The notes under the pieces: model-generated
The model's input: the letters and a program-made list of their open reading frames with translations, nothing else
What the model was told of the DNA's origin: nothing
Databases searched by the model: none
Made by a program: the position numbers and the translations under genes
Source: Nocardia arizonensis
Lineage (GTDB): Bacteria; Actinomycetota; Actinomycetes; Mycobacteriales; Mycobacteriaceae
Length of the DNA: 64,000 nt
Assembly: GCF_001310275.1 (NCBI RefSeq)
Contig: NZ_LGYZ01000121.1
Coordinates: forward strand, 62,001-126,000
Direction: 5' to 3'
Part shown: positions 7,894 through 16,661 of the stretch, piece by piece
Layout: every line of letters begins with the position of its first letter
Numbering within the stretch: position 1 is the first letter of the stretch

Positions 7894-8248
7894 GCAATGT
7901 CCTCTCCATCAGTATTCGGCGCTCGTCATAGCTCGCCTGGTCGCTCAGCGTCGAATGCACCCGCAGCGTGCCTGCGACCACCAGATCACCGATGACGACC
8001 CGGACCAGGCCCAGGGGTCGCTGCAATTTGGCCGAGATCTCGGCGACCGAGAGTCGCGCGGTTCCGAGCCGCACGATATCGGTGCGCAGATCGCCGACCG
8101 GCCATTCGAAATGTGCAGTGTAGGAGATGGTCTCGATGACCGCCTCCAAGGGAAGGTCGACCGCCGGCTCGGTACGTCCGGAAGTCAGCGCGTATGGGCG
8201 GACGCGGGTCGGGGGTGTTCCCGGCCCCCCGCCGGAAGGATTGGACAT
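7874..8248 (-). CDS. DUF742 protein (CvnC-type)
   Basis: The 124-residue DUF742 protein carries RVRPYALTSGRTEP near the N-terminus and a winged-helix-like C-terminal half (LSVAEISAKLQRPLGLVRVVIGDLVVAGTLRVH). The family is the standard third member of conservons, and its exact role is poorly known. It starts 7 bp after the roadblock gene and overlaps the GTPase gene, consistent with a single tightly packed operon. Confidence 0.95.
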   Translation of the reverse strand: MSNPSGGGPGTPPTRVRPYALTSGRTEPAVDLPLEAVIETISYTAHFEWPVGDLRTDIVRLGTARLSVAEISAKLQRPLGLVRVVIGDLVVAGTLRVHSTLSDQASYDERRILMERTLRGLRAL

Positions 8249-8255
8249 CGCACTC

Positions 8256-8666
8256 TCAGACAGCCGTACGGGCGGTGGCCGAGACCACGGACCCGACCCG
8301 GTCCACGAGCAGTGCCATCTCGTATCCGATGCGGCCGATATCGTGCGTCTTGTTCGCCAGCACGGCCAGGTGCGAGCCGTTGCCGACCGTCATCACCAGC
8401 AGATAACCCCGCTGCATGTCGACGATCGACTGCATGACCTTGCCGCCGTTGAACAACTGCGCCGCACCCGTCGACAGACTCGCCAGACCCGCGGTCACCG
8501 CGGCGAGCTGTTCGGCGCGGTCCGAGGGCAGATGCGGGCTGGTGGCCTGGAGCAGACCGTCGGCGGAGACGAGCACGGCGTGGGTCACGCCGGGAACATC
8601 CCGGGTGAACCGGGTGACCAGCCAGTTGAGGTTCTCGTCCGTAGTGGTACCTGATTTGTCGCTCAT
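8256..8666 (-). CDS. Roadblock/LC7 domain protein (CvnB-type)
   Basis: The 136-residue protein consists almost wholly of a Roadblock/LC7 domain (NWLVTRFTRDVPGVTHAVLV, SADGLLQATS, then a central GKVMQSIVDMQRGYLLVM). In conservons this protein acts like a GTPase regulator or adaptor for the CvnD GTPase. The ATG at 8666 overlaps the kinase stop codon by 4 bp, implying translational coupling. Confidence 0.95.
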   Translation of the reverse strand: MSDKSGTTTDENLNWLVTRFTRDVPGVTHAVLVSADGLLQATSPHLPSDRAEQLAAVTAGLASLSTGAAQLFNGGKVMQSIVDMQRGYLLVMTVGNGSHLAVLANKTHDIGRIGYEMALLVDRVGSVVSATARTAV

Positions 8667-11335
8667 GCAAGCCCTCCATCGTTGTACTGGGCGTCGGCCC
8701 GTCCACTGCGGACCCCGCTGAGATGCCTGGTCAGGCTGTTACGAATTTCTTCCGGATTCCGGGTGTTGGCCTCCTCGACGGGCGAGAGCCCGCCGGGAAC
8801 CAATTGGGCGCCGGGTTGGCGGATGGGCAGACCGCCCGAGGTGCGTCCCGACGTCGTCGGGTTGCTCGCCTCGGCGGCCGCGGCCCAACCCGCGTCGGCC
8901 GGGGAAGTCCAGGGGGTGACCTCTTCGGCGTCCTCGGGGCTCGAGGAAGAAGGCTCGACCAGCCATTCGGAGACCATGCGTTGATAGATCGGGGTCGGCG
9001 ACTCGGTGGTGACCGGACGCAAACCGGTGGCGGTGGTTGTGGGGGACACCGCGGTGGAAATCGGTTCTGGTTCGATGGCTCGCGGGGCGGACACGGGTGC
9101 GTAGGTCGAGGTCTCGGCCCAGACGTCGACGTGCGCGGGCTCGGCCGAACGCGACTGGTACGAGTCCGAGGACGACAGCGCGGGCGGCTCGGCCGGGCGC
9201 GCACGGTCGTCCCTGAAGGGCCGCGACAGGCGACCGGGATCGGTCGCCTCGATGTCGATGACCGGGCTGGAGCCGGAGGTGTTCTCGCGATCCGCGGGCG
9301 CCGCGACCCGGATGGCGGGCCTGCGCTGCGGCAGCGAGGAGGTGGGCGAACTGCTCACCTCGTAGGAGGAGGTGTGCTCGGGCAGTGCGGGGCTCGGCAC
9401 CGGGACCAGCATCCGCGGCTGCGGCGCGGTGGCCGCGGGGGAGGCCAGTTGCAGGGGCGGGTTGTGCTGCGGACCGTTCTCGGGTGACATCGGCACCGGG
9501 GACACGAGCGTTCCGGGTAGGTGCACGCTCGCGGTGATGCCGGGCTGCTGTGCCATGGCCGAGGTGCGGCGCAGGTTGACCGTGATGTTGTGGCGCTTGG
9601 CGAGACGGCCGACGACGAACAGGCCCATGCGGCGGGCGGTTTCGACGGTGACCTCACCACCGGAGGCGAGATGGTCGTTGGTGGTCTTGAGGTCCTCGTT
9701 GGACATGCCGAGACCGCGGTCGATGATCTCGATCAGGTAGCCGCCGTCGACCGCGCGGGCCACCGACACCGCGACCGGAGTGGTCGGCGGCGAGTAGCGC
9801 AGCGCGTTGTCGATGAGTTCGGCGAGCAGGTGCTCGATGTCGACGGCGGGTTCACCGGGCACGATGCCGTCGGGCGCGGTGCCGATCTCGACGCGCTGGT
9901 AGTCCTCGACCTGGGAGACCGCGCTCCACAGCATGTCCGATAGCGGCACCGGCGGCAGATGCCCGCGGCGCAGCGCGGTACCGGCGAGCACCAGCAGGTT
10001 GTCGCCGTTGCGGCGCATACGGGTGGCGAGGTGGTCGAGGCGGAACAGGCTCTGGAGCCGATCGGAGTCGTCCTCGTCGTGTTCGAGCTCCTCGATGAGG
10101 GTGAGCTGCTGCTCGACGAGGGACTGGCTGCGGCGCGAGAGGGTTTCGAACATGCTGCCGATCTGCAATCGCAGACGGGCCTGTTCACCGGCGAGGTGGA
10201 GCGCGGCGAGGTGGATGTCGTCCACGGCGCGGGCCAGCTGGCCTATCTCCTCGGTGGTGTCGATATCGATCTGGCTGGTGTCCGGTGTGCTTCCGCCGGA
10301 ACGCACCACCTCGATCTCGTTGGGCAGGTCGACGTGGGCGACCTGGAGCGCGCCGTGGCGCAGTCGGCGAATCGGCACGACCAGCGAGCGAGCGACCGCG
10401 AGGGCGAGCACCAGACCGGCGAGCAGGGTGGCGACCACGATCGCGATATCGCGCAGCACCACGCTGCGCAGTTCGGCGGTCCGGTCGGCGAGTTTGACGT
10501 CGATCAGGTCGAGCAGCGCGGACTTGGCGTCGCGGTAGCCGGTGACGCTGGAGTCGAGCGCGCCCTGGATCACCGGATTGTCCGAGGCATTGGCGTTCTG
10601 GGCGAACGCGCCGATGCGGGTCTGCACGGCTTCGATCAGGGCGCTGGCGTTGGCCGCCGAATCAGGACTCAGCTGCGCGTAGATGTTCACGACGACGATC
10701 TCGGCGCCGAGAGTCGTCAGCAGATTGGCTTTGACGGCCTGATTGTTGCCCGCGGCGTCCAGGGTCGAGACCATGATGTATTCCTGCGTCAGCAGGCGGC
10801 TGGCGTTCGCCATCAGGCCCAGTTGCAGGAAGTAGCGCTGGATGACGATTTCCTCGATCGAACTCGATACCGAGGTCGCGTTGATGATGCGGGTGCCGAC
10901 CTCGCCGACTTGTTCGGCGATGGTGACGGGGGAACTGCTGCGCAATCCGTTGCGCAGGTTGCGGCCCGCCGCCAGCGAGGCGGTCAGTTCCTTGGTGACA
11001 TTGCTGGGCTCGAGCGTGCGCAGCGTGGTTTCCAGATCGGCGGCGGCCTGATCGAACTTGGCGCCGACATTGTCGATATCAGGACTTGACGCCCCCGAGG
11101 TGACTGCGGTCACCGCGAGCTGTTCGGCGGCGGCGCCGTATCCCAGCATCGGGCGCAGCAGCCGAGCCTGCGCGGCGGCGCCGTCGAGCTGCGAAATCAT
11201 GGCGAGCTCGTCGTTGATCCGCAACACCGCGAACGTCGAGGCCAGTACAACCGGTAGCAGCAGTACCACGCCGACCTTGCGGGTGACAGACCAGTTGGAC
11301 AGCCTGAATTGCCTGGAACGCGGTGATGATTCCAT
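8663..11335 (-). CDS. Conservon sensor histidine kinase (CvnA-type, nitrate/nitrite-sensor-like)
   Basis: The 890-residue membrane kinase-like protein has a first TM at about residues 20–40, an extracellular helical sensing domain of about 240 residues resembling NIT domains, and a second TM at about 290–310. A HAMP-like linker follows, then a helical segment with LDHLATRMRRNGDNLLVLAG, then a HATPase_c domain with N-box ELIDNALRYSPP and a DRGLGMS G1-box. The last 250 or so residues are a Pro/Ser/Thr-rich disordered tail. A classical phospho-accepting HExxTP motif was not seen, as is usual for CvnA proteins. It is the first gene of the conservon; its promoter should lie in 11336–11651. Confidence 0.93.
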   Translation of the reverse strand: MESSPRSRQFRLSNWSVTRKVGVVLLLPVVLASTFAVLRINDELAMISQLDGAAAQARLLRPMLGYGAAAEQLAVTAVTSGASSPDIDNVGAKFDQAAADLETTLRTLEPSNVTKELTASLAAGRNLRNGLRSSSPVTIAEQVGEVGTRIINATSVSSSIEEIVIQRYFLQLGLMANASRLLTQEYIMVSTLDAAGNNQAVKANLLTTLGAEIVVVNIYAQLSPDSAANASALIEAVQTRIGAFAQNANASDNPVIQGALDSSVTGYRDAKSALLDLIDVKLADRTAELRSVVLRDIAIVVATLLAGLVLALAVARSLVVPIRRLRHGALQVAHVDLPNEIEVVRSGGSTPDTSQIDIDTTEEIGQLARAVDDIHLAALHLAGEQARLRLQIGSMFETLSRRSQSLVEQQLTLIEELEHDEDDSDRLQSLFRLDHLATRMRRNGDNLLVLAGTALRRGHLPPVPLSDMLWSAVSQVEDYQRVEIGTAPDGIVPGEPAVDIEHLLAELIDNALRYSPPTTPVAVSVARAVDGGYLIEIIDRGLGMSNEDLKTTNDHLASGGEVTVETARRMGLFVVGRLAKRHNITVNLRRTSAMAQQPGITASVHLPGTLVSPVPMSPENGPQHNPPLQLASPAATAPQPRMLVPVPSPALPEHTSSYEVSSSPTSSLPQRRPAIRVAAPADRENTSGSSPVIDIEATDPGRLSRPFRDDRARPAEPPALSSSDSYQSRSAEPAHVDVWAETSTYAPVSAPRAIEPEPISTAVSPTTTATGLRPVTTESPTPIYQRMVSEWLVEPSSSSPEDAEEVTPWTSPADAGWAAAAEASNPTTSGRTSGGLPIRQPGAQLVPGGLSPVEEANTRNPEEIRNSLTRHLSGVRSGRADAQYNDGGLA

Positions 11336-11652
11336 CCGCTTCCGTCGCCTCCACTCCGCGCGGGGTCCCCGGTGGCTTGTGGCTGTTCAACATAAGTATG
11401 GGATGAACCTGCTGAGAACCAACTCGAGGTCTTCTTTTTACCGCAGGGAACATACCGTGCTAGCTGGGCAAGGGCAATCTGGGGCACCCCCGTTGATAAG
11501 CCTCGAATATGGCTGAGCAGAACGTGTTTCGTACACAATCCGGTTTCCCGGATGGCGTGAATCGGACGATTCATTAGAAATGCGCTGGTCACCGCCGGTA
11601 GACCGGTCTTCCGCGCACCGCGGATCCCGGTACGGCGTGTCGCAAGTGCGCC
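11336..11652. other. Divergent intergenic region, conservon / mprA
   Basis: This gap of about 317 bp lies between the leftward conservon kinase gene and the rightward mprA gene. No protein-like frame is present. It should hold the conservon promoter; no repeat besides the MprA boxes just to its right was recognised. Confidence 0.5.
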
Positions 11653-11670
11653 TCTCAGTGCGCTCTCAGT
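11653..11670 (+). promoter_or_regulatory. MprA box upstream of mprA
   Basis: Two octamers, TCTCAGTG (11653–11660) and CTCTCAGT (11663–11670), are separated by 2 bp and lie 22 bp before the mprA start. They match the loose tandem MprA-box pattern known from M. tuberculosis, where MprA autoregulates. A second copy with the same spacing lies upstream of pepD. Confidence 0.7.
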
Positions 11671-11691
11671 CGGTGCGGTCAAACTGGTGGC

Positions 11692-12378
11692 ATGCGCATT
11701 CTGGTAGTCGACGACGATCGGGCCGTCCGCGAATCGCTGCGCCGTTCGTTGACCTTCAACGGCTACTCCGTCGACCTCGCCGTCGACGGCGTCGACGCAC
11801 TGGAGAAGGCCACCGCGCAGCGGCCCGACGCCCTCGTACTCGATGTCATGATGCCGCGCCTCGACGGTCTCGAAGTGTGCCGTCGGCTGCGCAGCACCGG
11901 CGACGATCTGCCGATTCTGGTTTTGACAGCACGCGATTCGGTCTCCGAGCGCGTCGCCGGGCTCGACGCGGGCGCCGACGACTATCTGCCCAAACCCTTC
12001 GCCCTCGAAGAATTGCTCGCGCGCCTGCGGGCGCTGCTGCGCCGCCGCGCCTCCGATCCGAGCGAGACCTCAGAGGCCATGCAGTTCGCGGATCTGTCCC
12101 TCGATCCGGTCACCCGCGAGGTTTCCCGCGGCGAACGTTCCATCAGTCTCACTCGAACCGAGTTCTCACTGCTGGAAATGCTGATGGCCAATCCGCGCCG
12201 GGTGTTGACCCGCAGCCGCATCCTGGAAGAGGTCTGGGGATACGACTTCCCGACCTCCGGCAATGCGCTCGAGGTCTATATCGGTTATCTGCGCCGCAAA
12301 ACCGAGGCCGAGGGCGAGCCCCGATTGATCCACACCGTTCGCGGTGTCGGATACGTCCTACGCGAAACTCCTCCGTGA
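11692..12378 (+). CDS. mprA: Response regulator MprA (OmpR family)
   Basis: The 228-residue protein has an N-terminal receiver domain (acidic pocket Asp7–9, phospho-acceptor Asp51 in LVLDVMMPRLDG, Thr79, Lys101 in LPKPF) and a C-terminal winged helix ending RLIHTVRGVGYVLRE. Close resemblance to M. tuberculosis MprA, and the mprB–pepD–moaB2 order, support the call. MprA responds to envelope stress together with MprB and controls sigE, sigB, pepD and itself in mycobacteria. The MprA box just upstream supports autoregulation here. Its stop overlaps a possible GTG of mprB, so the two are coupled. Confidence 0.95.
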   Translation: MRILVVDDDRAVRESLRRSLTFNGYSVDLAVDGVDALEKATAQRPDALVLDVMMPRLDGLEVCRRLRSTGDDLPILVLTARDSVSERVAGLDAGADDYLPKPFALEELLARLRALLRRRASDPSETSEAMQFADLSLDPVTREVSRGERSISLTRTEFSLLEMLMANPRRVLTRSRILEEVWGYDFPTSGNALEVYIGYLRRKTEAEGEPRLIHTVRGVGYVLRETPP

Positions 12379-12380
12379 TC

Positions 12381-13856
12381 ATGGGACGAAGCGTTCCCCG
12401 GCGATCCACGATCGCCACGCTCGGCCCGCGCCTGTCCGAACCCGCGGATATGCGCCCGCCCATGCCGCTCACCCGGTCGGTGTCGCTGCGCTGGCGGGTC
12501 ACGCTGCTGGCCGCGTCACTGGTCGCGGTCGCGGTCGCGGTGACATCCATCGCCGCCTACGCCCTGGTGGCGCGCGCGCTGTACGCCGATGTCGATCAGC
12601 AGTTGCACGACCGCGCCAACGCGATCATCGCCAGCAACGCCTACGGGTTCAACACCCTCAACGTCATGGTCGCCGCGGCCTTCTACACCGACAGCGGCAT
12701 CGCGCTGATCTACGGACCCGAATACCCGCCCTACGTCCCGCCGCAGCGCACCACACCGCCGGTCGGCGAACCGGAACTCGCCGTCGCGCGGGGCGAGCGC
12801 GTCTCGTCGCTGCGCACCGCCGACAATCAGCGCGTGCTCGCGGTGAGCACCAAGACCGGGCCGACCCTGGTCATCTCCCAGCGACTGGAACCGACCCGCG
12901 AAGTCCTCGACCGGCTTTCGTGGCTGCTGTTCGTGGTCGGCGGCTGCGGGGTCATCGCCGCCGCCGCGATGGGCACCGCGGTCGGGCGCACCAGTCTGCG
13001 CCCGGTCGCGCGCCTGACCGCCGCCACCGAGCGCATCGCGCGCACCGACGACCTGACCCCCATCCCGGTCACCGGCGACGACGAACTGGCCAGACTCACC
13101 GAGAGTTTCAATGCGATGCTGCGGGCGCTGGCCGAATCGCGCGACCGCCAGAGCAGACTCATCGCCGACGCGGGCCACGAATTGCGCACGCCGCTGACCT
13201 CGCTGCGCACCAACATGGAATTGCTCATCGCCTCGAGCCGGCCCGGCGCGCCGCGGGTGCCCGACGAGGACATGGCCGAATTGCGCAGCGACGTGATGGC
13301 CCAGATCGAGGAACTGTCGACACTGGTCGGGGATCTGGTCGACCTGGCCCGCGAGGACGCGCCCGAGGCCATCTACGAGCGGGTCGACCTCGGTGAGGTG
13401 ACCGAGCGCGCGCTGGAGCGGGTGCGCCGCAGGCGCGCGGGCATCGATTTCGTCGCCGAACTGCGTCCGTGGTTCGTCTACGGCCACGACGCGGGCCTCG
13501 AACGCGCGGTGCTCAATATCCTCGACAACGCGGCCAAATGGAGTCCGGCGGGCGCGCAGGTCTTCGTGACCATGCGCGAGACCGGCCGCGGACTGCTCGA
13601 ATTGTCGGTCGACGACGCCGGTCCCGGCATTCCGGCGGGCGAACGCGAATTGGTCTTCGAACGGTTCTACCGGACCACGGCCGCCCGTTCGATGCCCGGC
13701 TCAGGACTCGGTCTCGCGATCGTGAAGCAGGTCGTCACCAAACACGGCGGCACCATCACCCTGGACACCTCGGCCCGCGGCGGCACTCTCATGCGCATGG
13801 TGCTGCCCGGTGAGGCGGCCGTCCCGGTCGACACCGCGGCGGACGCGCCCGGGTAG
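12381..13856 (+). CDS. mprB: Envelope-stress sensor histidine kinase MprB
   Basis: From ATG 12381 the protein is 491 residues; GTG 12375, overlapping the mprA stop as GTGA, is an equally plausible start. It has TM1 at about residues 40–62, an extracytoplasmic domain of about 120 residues and TM2 at about 181–202. A HAMP domain follows, then the DHp domain with His266 in ADAGHELRTPLTSL, then HATPase_c (NILDNAAKWSP, DAGPGIP, GSGLGLAIVKQ). MprB phosphorylates MprA in response to surfactant or envelope stress in mycobacteria. The frame stays open far upstream, antisense-like through mprA, but that part is not coding. Confidence 0.95.
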   Translation: MGRSVPRRSTIATLGPRLSEPADMRPPMPLTRSVSLRWRVTLLAASLVAVAVAVTSIAAYALVARALYADVDQQLHDRANAIIASNAYGFNTLNVMVAAAFYTDSGIALIYGPEYPPYVPPQRTTPPVGEPELAVARGERVSSLRTADNQRVLAVSTKTGPTLVISQRLEPTREVLDRLSWLLFVVGGCGVIAAAAMGTAVGRTSLRPVARLTAATERIARTDDLTPIPVTGDDELARLTESFNAMLRALAESRDRQSRLIADAGHELRTPLTSLRTNMELLIASSRPGAPRVPDEDMAELRSDVMAQIEELSTLVGDLVDLAREDAPEAIYERVDLGEVTERALERVRRRRAGIDFVAELRPWFVYGHDAGLERAVLNILDNAAKWSPAGAQVFVTMRETGRGLLELSVDDAGPGIPAGERELVFERFYRTTAARSMPGSGLGLAIVKQVVTKHGGTITLDTSARGGTLMRMVLPGEAAVPVDTAADAPG

Positions 13857-13888
13857 CGTGGCCACATCTCGGAGAACTGAAAGCGCGG

Positions 13889-13906
13889 TCTCAGTCCGCT
13901 CTAAGC
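13889..13906 (+). promoter_or_regulatory. MprA box upstream of pepD
   Basis: TCTCAGTC (13889–13896) and CTCTAAGC (13899–13906), with the same 2-bp spacer as the box before mprA, lie 47 bp upstream of the pepD start. In M. tuberculosis pepD is a direct MprA target, so pepD is probably transcribed separately as well as with mprAB. Confidence 0.7.
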
Positions 13907-13952
13907 CGTCGTCGCCAAGCTTGGGACAGACGTTGAGGAGAAATGAGAAACC

Positions 13953-15353
13953 ATGACCGAGGATTTCCAGAATCGCCAAGGGGAGCCGGGGGGCTCGGGC
14001 ACTGGTGCGGGCCACCATCCGACCCGGCAGATCCCGGCCGCACCCCAATCGCAGACCGGTGAGCAGGCAATCTGGGGCCGGCCAATGCCCGATGCACCGC
14101 AGGCGGCCAGCGGGCACACCGCACCGCAGCATGTCCATACCCGCACCTTCGCCGCGCACGGTGCGGACCAGGGCTTCTCCGGCCCGGCATATCCGCCGCC
14201 GCCGGAATCGGGGTCCGGCGTGGCCTTCGGCGCCGCGCAACCGCCGCGTCGCCCGGTGCGCACCGGGCTGATCGCGGGTGTCGTGGCGCTGGCGCTGGTC
14301 AGCGGTGGTGTCGGCGGTGCGGTCGGCGCGGTGGTCGCGGGTGGTGACGGTGGCCGCGCTCCGGTCACCAACGCGCTCGACGCGCCCAAGCCCAACGTCA
14401 GCAATGTCTCGAACGCCCCCGCCGGCTCCACCCAGGCGGTCGCGCAGAAGGTGCTGCCGAGCGTGGTCATGATCAAGGTGGCAGGCAATCGCGCCGAGGG
14501 CGAAGGCTCCGGGGTAGTCCTGTCCTCCGACGGCCTGATCCTGACCAACAACCATGTCGCGGCGGGCGGCGGCGTCGGCAGCAAGATGGAGGTCGTCTTC
14601 TCCGACGGCACCACCGCGCCCGCCACCCTGGTCGGCGCCGACCCGGTCTCCGACCTCGCGGTCATCCGGGTGCAGGGCAAGAACGGGCTCACCCCGATCG
14701 AACTCGGCGCCTCCGCTGGGCTCCAAGTCGGCCAGCCGGTGATCGCCATCGGATCTCCGCTCGGACTCGCGGGCACCGTGACCACCGGTATCGTCTCCGC
14801 GCTCAACCGGCCGGTCTCCACCCAGGGGGAGAGCGCGACAAGTCAGGTGAATCCGGTCATCGACGCGATCCAGACCGACGCCGCGATCAACCCGGGCAAC
14901 TCCGGTGGCGCGCTGGTCGACGGCAGCGGCAAACTCATCGGCATCAACACCGCCATCGCCAGTCTCGGCGCGGGCGAAAGCAGCGGTTCGCAGAGCGGTT
15001 CCATCGGCCTGGGCTTCGCCATTCCCGTGGATCAGGCCCGCCGCGTCGCCGACGAACTCATCAAGAGCGGCCGCGCCACCTACGCGCAGATCGGCATCAA
15101 ACTGCGGCCGCAGGACACCGCGGCCCGGGTGCTCGAGTCCACGCCGGACGGTCCGGCCGCCAAGGCGGGCATTCCCGAGGGCGCGGTGATCACCCGGCTC
15201 GACGACCGGCCCATCGACTCCGGCAATGCGCTGATCGCCGCGGTCCGCTCGCATCAGCCCGGCGACAAGGTCAAGGTCACCTACACCGACGCGCAGGGCA
15301 ACAACGCCAAGACCGTCGAGGTGACCCTGTCGCCCGCGGACGGTACGCGGTGA
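13953..15353 (+). CDS. pepD: HtrA/DegP-like membrane serine protease PepD
   Basis: The 466-residue protein has an N-terminal cytoplasmic Pro/Gln-rich tail (1–100), one TM (about 105–130), a trypsin-like domain with His201 (NNHVAAG), Asp234 (SDLAVI) and Ser317 (NPGNSGGA), and a C-terminal PDZ domain (about 365–455). This is the exact architecture of mycobacterial PepD (Rv0983), an extracytoplasmic quality-control protease in the MprAB–SigE envelope stress loop. It is preceded by its own MprA box, and its stop lies about 110 bp before moaB2. Confidence 0.95.
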   Translation: MTEDFQNRQGEPGGSGTGAGHHPTRQIPAAPQSQTGEQAIWGRPMPDAPQAASGHTAPQHVHTRTFAAHGADQGFSGPAYPPPPESGSGVAFGAAQPPRRPVRTGLIAGVVALALVSGGVGGAVGAVVAGGDGGRAPVTNALDAPKPNVSNVSNAPAGSTQAVAQKVLPSVVMIKVAGNRAEGEGSGVVLSSDGLILTNNHVAAGGGVGSKMEVVFSDGTTAPATLVGADPVSDLAVIRVQGKNGLTPIELGASAGLQVGQPVIAIGSPLGLAGTVTTGIVSALNRPVSTQGESATSQVNPVIDAIQTDAAINPGNSGGALVDGSGKLIGINTAIASLGAGESSGSQSGSIGLGFAIPVDQARRVADELIKSGRATYAQIGIKLRPQDTAARVLESTPDGPAAKAGIPEGAVITRLDDRPIDSGNALIAAVRSHQPGDKVKVTYTDAQGNNAKTVEVTLSPADGTR

Positions 15354-15469
15354 CGCGGAACGGACGGCGCCCGCCGACGATCTTCGAACTCGCCGACACC
15401 GCACTGTTCGAACCGGGGTTGACCAGCGCCGCGGTCGATCTGCTCGGCGCAGGCGCTACGGTGAGCACC

Positions 15470-15964
15470 ATGGAAATCGATGCTCCTGTGGCGGGGCGTG
15501 CACTTGTTGTGGTCGTCGACGATCGAACGGCGCATGGAGGTGAGGATTCGCTCGGCCCGCTGGTCACCGAGCTGCTCACCGAGGCGGGTTTCCTCGTCGA
15601 CGCCTCGGTCTCGGTGCAGGCCGACGAGGTCGAGATTCGCAACGCGCTCAACACCGCGGTGATCGGTGGCGTCGACCTGGTCATCTCGGTGGGTGGCACC
15701 GGCATGTCGCCGCGTGACGTGACGCCAGAGGCGACCTCGCAGGTGCTCGATCGCGAACTGCCCGGCATCAGCGAGGCGCTGCGCGCCTCCGGGCGGGTGG
15801 CCGGATCGCTGGACGCCGGGCTCTCGCGCGGTCTCGCCGGCGTATCGGGCAGCACCCTGGTGGTGAACCTGCCGGGCACCCGGGCGGCCGTCCGCGACGG
15901 CATGGCGACGCTCGGGCCGCTCGCCAGCAAGGCGATCGGCGAACTCTCGGGTTTGGTGGAGTAG
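15470..15964 (+). CDS. moaB2: Molybdopterin adenylyltransferase-like protein MoaB2/MogA
   Basis: From ATG 15470 the protein has 164 residues and the N-terminus (MEIDAPVAGRALVVVVDDRTAHGG) aligns with M. tuberculosis MoaB2 as I recall it. The upstream in-frame extension to 15350 is probably not translated. The molybdopterin-binding fold shows ISVGGTGMSPRDVTPEAT and AGVSGSTLVVNLPGT. MoaB/MogA proteins adenylate molybdopterin before metal insertion. No other moco gene lies nearby except moeA1, which may have a different job. GTG 15461 is an alternative start. Confidence 0.88.
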   Translation: MEIDAPVAGRALVVVVDDRTAHGGEDSLGPLVTELLTEAGFLVDASVSVQADEVEIRNALNTAVIGGVDLVISVGGTGMSPRDVTPEATSQVLDRELPGISEALRASGRVAGSLDAGLSRGLAGVSGSTLVVNLPGTRAAVRDGMATLGPLASKAIGELSGLVE

Positions 15965-16153
15965 ATTTCCGCCGCCGAATCCTCCGACGACCCTCGCCCG
16001 GCGCAGCGCCGGGCGAGGGATGCGGCGCGTCTGGCCGACATCTTCGGTGACGCGCTGCCCGAGACGACCTCCGACGAGCGCGATCCGGCCACCGGGCGCG
16101 GCGCCGCCGACGACGACTGGTACCGATCGCAGGTGCCGCCCCATCACGGTTGA
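15965..16153 (+). CDS. Small conserved actinobacterial protein, in frame behind moaB2
   Basis: Directly after the moaB2 TAG, and in the same frame, 62 codons stay open and look protein-like: AARLADIFGDALPETTSDERD, then DDDWYRSQVPPHHG at the C-terminus. I recall small actinobacterial proteins ending in similar Asp-rich, Trp/Tyr, RPPHHG-type tails. There is no ATG, GTG or TTG between the TAG and this segment. A start at ATT 15965, behind GGTGGAG, or read-through of the TAG would be needed. A hairpin (15991–16019) lies inside it. Function is unknown. The reading could also be the ghost of a separate gene fused by frame chance. Confidence 0.5.
   Translation: MSAAESSDDPRPAQRRARDAARLADIFGDALPETTSDERDPATGRGAADDDWYRSQVPPHHG
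15991..16019 (+). terminator. Hairpin just after moaB2
   Basis: Perfect 14-bp arms CCCTCGCCCGGCGC / GCGCCGGGCGAGGG around one base begin 26 bp after the moaB2 stop. It could end the moaB2 transcript or act inside the small ORF that overlaps it. Confidence 0.45.
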
Positions 16154-16160
16154 GCCGCCC

Positions 16161-16206
16161 AGCTACGGATCTACGCCATAGAAGCGTACGTAGGCCGCCC
16201 GTAGCT
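16161..16206. terminator. Stem-loop after the small ORF
   Basis: AGCTACGG (16161–16168) pairs with CCGTAGCT (16199–16206), and inside it CTACG (16171–16175) pairs with CGTAG (16189–16193). The structure begins 7 bp after the small ORF stop. A terminator role is likely. The remaining gap to the porin gene (16207–16661) is AT-rich between about 16240 and 16400, holds no gene, and should contain the porin promoter. Confidence 0.5.
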
Positions 16207-16661
16207 CTACCGGCGATATTCGAACTCGACCCGTGTTTCACACCATCTGATGCGGTTTTCGATAGTAATCACCGGATGGATTTCTTGTGAACCGAATCTT
16301 TCCAATGGGCGAATCCCACATTTCGCACCAATTGTTTCCGCGTGTCGATCCATGTCTATACCGCAGCGCAGTGATTCTCATCACATTCGATCTTTACGGA
16401 AGCCCGCGTTGCCAGGCTGTTACCGACGGTTTACTCTTCGCCTGAGCCACTCAACACTGGATCCACGGGCCCGAGGCGCCACGTACGTGGTCGACTCGGC
16501 GGAATCCGGGCTCGGTTCCGATTGCCAGCTCGTGCCGTTGCGCCGAAATAACAGCCGGTTACATATCGGCAACAAAGGGGCGACAAACTGAGCTGGGCCT
16601 GAGAGGACCAATGTCCACCTCGATGGTCGAGGTTGACTGTTTGAACCTGATGAGGGGAAGT

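Noticed and set aside
11580..12374. Long open reading upstream of mprB in the same frame
   Set aside because: It runs through mprA in another frame and has no membrane-kinase similarity; mprB starts at 12375/12381.
13701..15404. 567-codon antisense frame across pepD
   Set aside because: It is a GC-skew shadow of pepD; the forward frame has the full HtrA active site and PDZ domain.
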